This document shows positions 60,801 to 64,000 of a stretch of DNA of 64,000 nucleotides, in pieces. Where the stretch lies: contig CM039502.1 in NCBI GenBank assembly GCA_022432975.1, forward strand, positions 75,101,286 to 75,165,285, in the 5' to 3' direction. Positions within the stretch are counted from its first letter, which is position 1. Every line of letters starts with the position of its first letter. Below the pieces are notes generated by a model. The model did no database searches. It worked only from the letters and a program-made list of their open reading frames with translations, and was not told the origin of the DNA. This DNA comes from Begonia masoniana. Its lineage: Eukaryota > Streptophyta > Magnoliopsida > Cucurbitales > Begoniaceae. The translations under genes and the position numbers were made by a program.

Positions 60801-61907
60801 CATGAAGACACACAGACCAGATGCAGGTTGTACCCGCACATCTAGAATAAACTTCTTTCTTAGCCCATATAAATATCCCAATAGAAAGGAGTCGAAAATT
60901 CAGGTCAATGGATTATAATTCATGCTCTTTATTTATTAAAAAATGACTTGTCTTCAATGTGGGATAAAAATACCTTTCAGAAGAGCTAGAGAAAGGACCT
61001 CGAAGAATAATGAGACTATTGAAGAGAACAAAATAAACACCTGCATATTAAGGAATGATTAGAAAAAAAGGACACCAAATTGAAGCCCAATAAAATTTAA
61101 TCCACAATAAAAGAAGCTGAGAACGATTGATCCAAACAAGAAGATCTCTGGGACAACATGTTTTGAAAAAAATAAAAGACAACGAAAGTAGCATTTTGTA
61201 CGATAAACAGACTCGTCACAGTTTATCGAGCATCCCCAACTATCAACCAAAACGAAATTTGTCATAAATCATAGAAAGCATCAAGCTCTACCATGTATTT
61301 TTGTAAAAGAATATTCTAAAAGCACAGTGTAAGTGTTCCATGGGATCTGTGGAGTTGCACCGCGCCCAAAGTCAAATCAGAACAGTATACATTTATGTAA
61401 ACCTTAAGCAGTTTATTTGTAAGATGATTACTCACAGAGAACTTATTTGAACCCATTTGCCTCTCAAAAACTCTGAAGTAGTATAGCAGATACAGTCCAA
61501 ACATCAGTTCAGGCGTGGATGAAAAGGAAAAAAGTGACATAATCAATTTCCAAACACGCAATTTCCCAAAGACATCCTGCCGAAAAGAAGTGAAGAAATT
61601 AGCTATAGCTTCACACCACAAAAATGACCAAAAAAACGTGAACATAGAAAAGGCGAGGCAAAAAAAAAAAAAAACTGATTCCCGGAACCTGATAGGACAA
61701 GTCAAGCTTACTAGAACGTCCTTGTATCCCGAGGAATACTGTAAAGATCGCGGAGACGGCTATGAAAGCCCGAGTAACCGGCGCGTTGCCTGAGAAGAAA
61801 CACGCAAACATTCCGATCAAAATTAGGATCGTGGAGAAGACAAATTGACAAGTAGAGAAACAGAAGTATTTTCAGTACGGACCGAAACCAGATGGACCAC
61901 CGTTCAT
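54802..61907 (-). CDS. UBAC2: UBAC2-like protein: rhomboid-like membrane protein with UBA domain
   Basis: Eight exons on the minus strand: 61907-61883, 61789-61689, 61576-61436, 61040-60974, 56836-56685, 56605-56504, 55949-55830, 54969-54802; 291 residues, frame kept throughout. It starts MNGGPSGF. Exons 2-3 give [10 protein letters not shown] and [38 protein letters not shown], the first membrane helices of the rhomboid-like fold. Exon 4 has [16 protein letters not shown], exon 5 [19 protein letters not shown] and [13 protein letters not shown], exon 6 [20 protein letters not shown] domain ends the protein (about 250-291, [30 protein letters not shown]). No rhomboid Ser-His protease pair is seen. 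Relatives act in the ER membrane; Arabidopsis UBAC2 proteins are linked to ER-phagy and callose deposition. Intron 7 has a GC donor. Intron 4 (4137 bp) holds a retroelement. Length matches the family. Confidence 0.92.
58048..58521 (-). pseudogene. Gag-like frame, copy in first internal region
   Basis: Corresponds to the 183-codon frame at 59117-59668, but a one-base deletion near 58563 shifts the N-terminal codons out of frame. The first in-frame Met is then [19 protein letters not shown]. Otherwise nearly identical. See that entry. Confidence 0.6.
58897..59112 (-). CDS. Small second frame of the intron retroelement
   Basis: 71 codons beginning four bases after the gag-like frame ends. It finishes with [11 protein letters not shown] just before the purine tract and LTR. 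LEDKV.F endings next to the LTR are common at the C-terminus of Ty3/gypsy polyproteins. This suggests the internal region is a gag start joined to a pol end by deletion. The copy at 57846-58043 is similar but ends differently because of a one-base change. Confidence 0.45.
   Translation of the reverse strand: MKRNELFFNQLDQVQGRVGPAHTNWLLTTQSPIQSGGQNLPASPARIRPSLHRLAAVDLRFLIHLEDKVKF
59117..59668 (-). CDS. Gag-like frame of the intron retroelement (183 residues)
   Basis: The predicted protein has a helical N-terminus ([36 protein letters not shown]), a charged linker ([20 protein letters not shown]), and an Ala/Leu/Arg-rich C-terminal half. The N-terminus resembles the coiled start of many gypsy gag proteins. 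There is no zinc knuckle and no enzyme domain. It is probably the remaining coding part of a deletion derivative, mobilised in trans. A host gene is unlikely because it is duplicated as part of the LTR-flanked unit and carries its own primer site upstream. Confidence 0.5.
   Translation of the reverse strand: MSKQTMDDDLRQKLGSIKENLALLPEMKRMMTMIMVKLDLLAETLNAAPPKQRSTRSLKLDDEQRRDEPVGLSSYQGEPERSDIRRPSPATPAITQPAQVRALPASLARSLALASAACVARPMKSAFANHFHSATSFRHKAYIDLLSRRETGRWSVNFGKALGIFLSLLRREAVTHVEEKEAA
59986..60973 (-). other. Remaining intron 4 of the UBAC2-like gene
   Basis: AT-rich intron sequence with no supported gene. The frame 60277-60708 is probably chance or a short relic. 56837-57552 on the other side of the retroelement is also plain intron. 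Confidence 0.6.
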
Positions 61908-63002
61908 CTTCTGAGAGAAGAGGAAAAAGAAGATCTTCGATCGAACTCTGATTCTTCGTTGACGGAGGAATGTTTTTCTCTTTGTCCTTCGCAAAAAGGC
62001 CACACGTTTATTAAAACGAATTAAACAAATATCCCGGTCCAAAGAGAACCGTCCGGACCGACCGGACATAAACAGAAGTACCGTGGAGTTTGCAAGTGGT
62101 ATGGGACCCAAAGCGAACCAAACTATTTTAGTTTGAAAACCAAACCACTAGATTAGCCATAGATGCAATCCAACCCATTTTAGTGGATGCACGTGCTATT
62201 CGTTTACGTCCATTAACCTGTAAGGGGTTTAATGCAGACTTCGACCGAGATCAAATATTTTTTCATGTACCTTTTTCGTATTTTTGTCTATTATTTTCAA
62301 GATTTATAATTCTTCCATTTTACTAGACATAATTTCTATGAATTAGATTCGATTCACAAGAACACTTAAGTAACTAAGAAATTATTCGGTAGAAATATGG
62401 GTCTCCCATTTTTATCACGCTCTCGTTTTGTATATTGATCGTGAAATTTTTTTAATGTATTTTCAGAATATGAGTGTGTGACTTATTTTATTTTGTTGGA
62501 TATTGAATCTAGTTTAGTATTTAGAGCACACAATATATAAAATCAATTCAAAAATATTCTAACTATGATTCATACGTGTAGATCTCGTGGTCGAACTCCA
62601 AAAAAAGAGTTAGAAGTGATAAATCAACAATTTTTTCAACGTCCGTTTTTTATTATTATTATTATTATTATTAAAGAATAAACATCTTTTTTCATTTCTT
62701 ATTATAATTATAAAAAATCATTCAATAATGTACGATCCTTTTAAGTTGAGCTAGCTCGAATACATGACCTAAACCCCGAGCTTGAAATCTGAAACCATTT
62801 GGTGCGTTTAAATCTGGCTCAAATAGGCGGTTAAGGCAACACCGTTGGATAATATGGTTAGTGTGGAACTTATGACGGAGGAAAAAAATCAACAAGTCAC
62901 AAAATTAAAAAGATCTTGCATCAGTTAATTATTTTCAAAGTTATTAATCTGGAAAAAAAAATGAGTCTAGATTGATCTATGAAAGATTACGATTAGTTAT
63001 GC
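61908..63002. other. Upstream region of UBAC2-like gene
   Basis: The first 200 bp probably hold the promoter and 5' leader (minus strand). A TTA microsatellite lies at 62650-62672. No gene seen. Confidence 0.5.
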
Positions 63003-64000
63003 GGTGTCACACAGGGTGTTGGGTGTGACACCGATAATGAATGCAATGATTGACAATATAAAAATGCGGAAATAAATGACATAGGAGGTTGGTAACGCAG
63101 TTCGGCAACCAGCCTACGTCTGCGGGGCCACGCTTAGATATAAAAATATTTCTTTGAGTTCACAAAGTTACAAGACAATCGGACTTATACAAATAAAGAC
63201 TCCCTCTTATCTTTGTCGCCGCCTCTAGTTAACTTCCCCAAAGAAACTGTTTTTGCGAGATCCCCTCGACTTTAGAAGGACCTCTCCCGAGATCTAGATA
63301 ACAACAAGATCCCCTCGTTGTTGATTCCTTCCGGAACCCGTGTTATGCCAAAATCCCCTCGCCCACGATCAAGAACAACAACCTCACCTTGTCTAAGAAA
63401 CATAACTCCTCCCGAGTTCGGATGCAGCTTCCTCCCGAGACTGAGTTTCAATGAAGAACAAAGAATATTGCCTCCTGGGACATCTGCTAGAACACTAGAT
63501 CGAAGTCTTCAGATGCAATAATCAACACATTCAATAAAACGATGAAATCCACAGATTAGGTCGAGTGTGTAAAACAATCACAAACCCATACGCAGAAACG
63601 TAGGGAGTGAAAGAAAAGCGACGGCTCAGAAAAACAAATAAACCATTTCACGCGAAAATCAAAATTCCGTCGTCAATCAGCTTTCACAGGAAACGAAAGC
63701 TTTAAATAACCTTGGTAACTTCCATATCATCGATTCAGAACAGTTACCAAATTGGATATGACGCCGCAAGAATTAAGGAAAACAAATCTTAACAAATTCG
63801 GTTGTGTGACACACCGTGTGACACTTTAGGAAAGTATCTTCAACAAATCAGATATTCGCCCAAAAAATTAAGAAATCATCTCATTAATCATGGGAACTCG
63901 AAGCCCAGCAGATCTGGCTGAATTTCCATCAAAACGACTTACCAAATAAAAGTTTTCCAAAAAGCAAGTGCCTATAGCTTTTTCAATAACTTTCTTAATA
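63003..64000 (-). repeat. LTR-like fragment running off the window
   Basis: Starts with a perfect 10-bp inverted repeat GGTGTCACAC / GTGTGACACC around a 10-bp loop (63003-63032), followed by a GGTTGGTAACGCAGTTCGG block. The TGTGTGACACACC motif recurs at 63806. Segments with GATCCCCTCG repeat at 63260, 63309 and 63352. I recall similar sequence from plant LTR-element ends, but I cannot name the family or see its other end. The frame 63318-63521 is not supported as a gene. Confidence 0.35.

Overview
This is a repeat-dense stretch of a flowering-plant nuclear genome, most likely a eudicot. The grounds are AT-rich intergenic DNA, two intron-containing plant genes, and plant-type Ty3/gypsy, Ty1/copia, Cassandra/TRIM, hAT and Mutator-like elements nested several deep. 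I see no prokaryotic, organellar or viral genes. Only two cellular genes are supported. One is a two-exon bHLH transcription factor (36433-37605, +) of the Arabidopsis bHLH106/107 type. The other is an eight-exon UBAC2-like gene (61907 down to 54802, -), a rhomboid-like membrane protein with a C-terminal UBA domain, which I assembled from splice sites and homology because no single reading frame shows it. The same two families are neighbours in Arabidopsis, so this looks like an old syntenic pair pushed apart by transposons.

Layout. 1-12480: a decayed Mutator-like transposase gene (-) split by a nearly intact chromodomain-type Ty3/gypsy element (1893-10537, -; 5-bp target duplication with one mismatch; polyprotein broken by a single in-frame stop) and by a double palindromic fold-back element (10554-11228) that holds a tRNA-like segment. 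12482-33873: one old LTR ('H') now in three pieces. A hAT-type element (13227-17593), itself carrying a solo LTR with a 27-bp minisatellite, sits in the first gap. A 15.9-kb composite (17765-33675) with LTRs in INVERTED orientation, flanked by the target duplication CTTCC, fills the second. Inside that composite are a CRM-like gypsy element (18725-27981, TSD GTTAG) containing a hAT MITE (21973-22878, TSD AGTATATC), and a solo LTR (32114-33257, TSD CCGGT). The composite's own internal region has gag and three unfamiliar reading frames but no pol.

33874-45103: a tRNA-Met primer site and a 217-bp tandem duplication, sequence upstream of the bHLH gene, the bHLH gene, a 1.37-kb Mutator-like MITE with a 9-bp TSD and captured transposase sequence, and a decayed Ty1/copia element (-). 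45104-48925: a long LTR of the same family as the solo LTR near 14 kb, carrying its own 13-15-bp minisatellite and a complete Cassandra element. 48926-54801: unrecognised AT-rich DNA, plus a hAT-type element containing a second complete Cassandra. 54802-61907: the UBAC2-like gene, whose 4.1-kb fourth intron holds a three-LTR tandem retroelement in sense orientation. 61908-64000: upstream DNA and an LTR-like fragment running off the window.

The elements do not form a pathway. Their target-site duplications give a relative insertion order: H, then the inverted-LTR composite, then the CRM-like element, then the hAT MITE. The most unusual structure is the inverted-LTR composite, and the second is the fold-back element with its tRNA-like insert.
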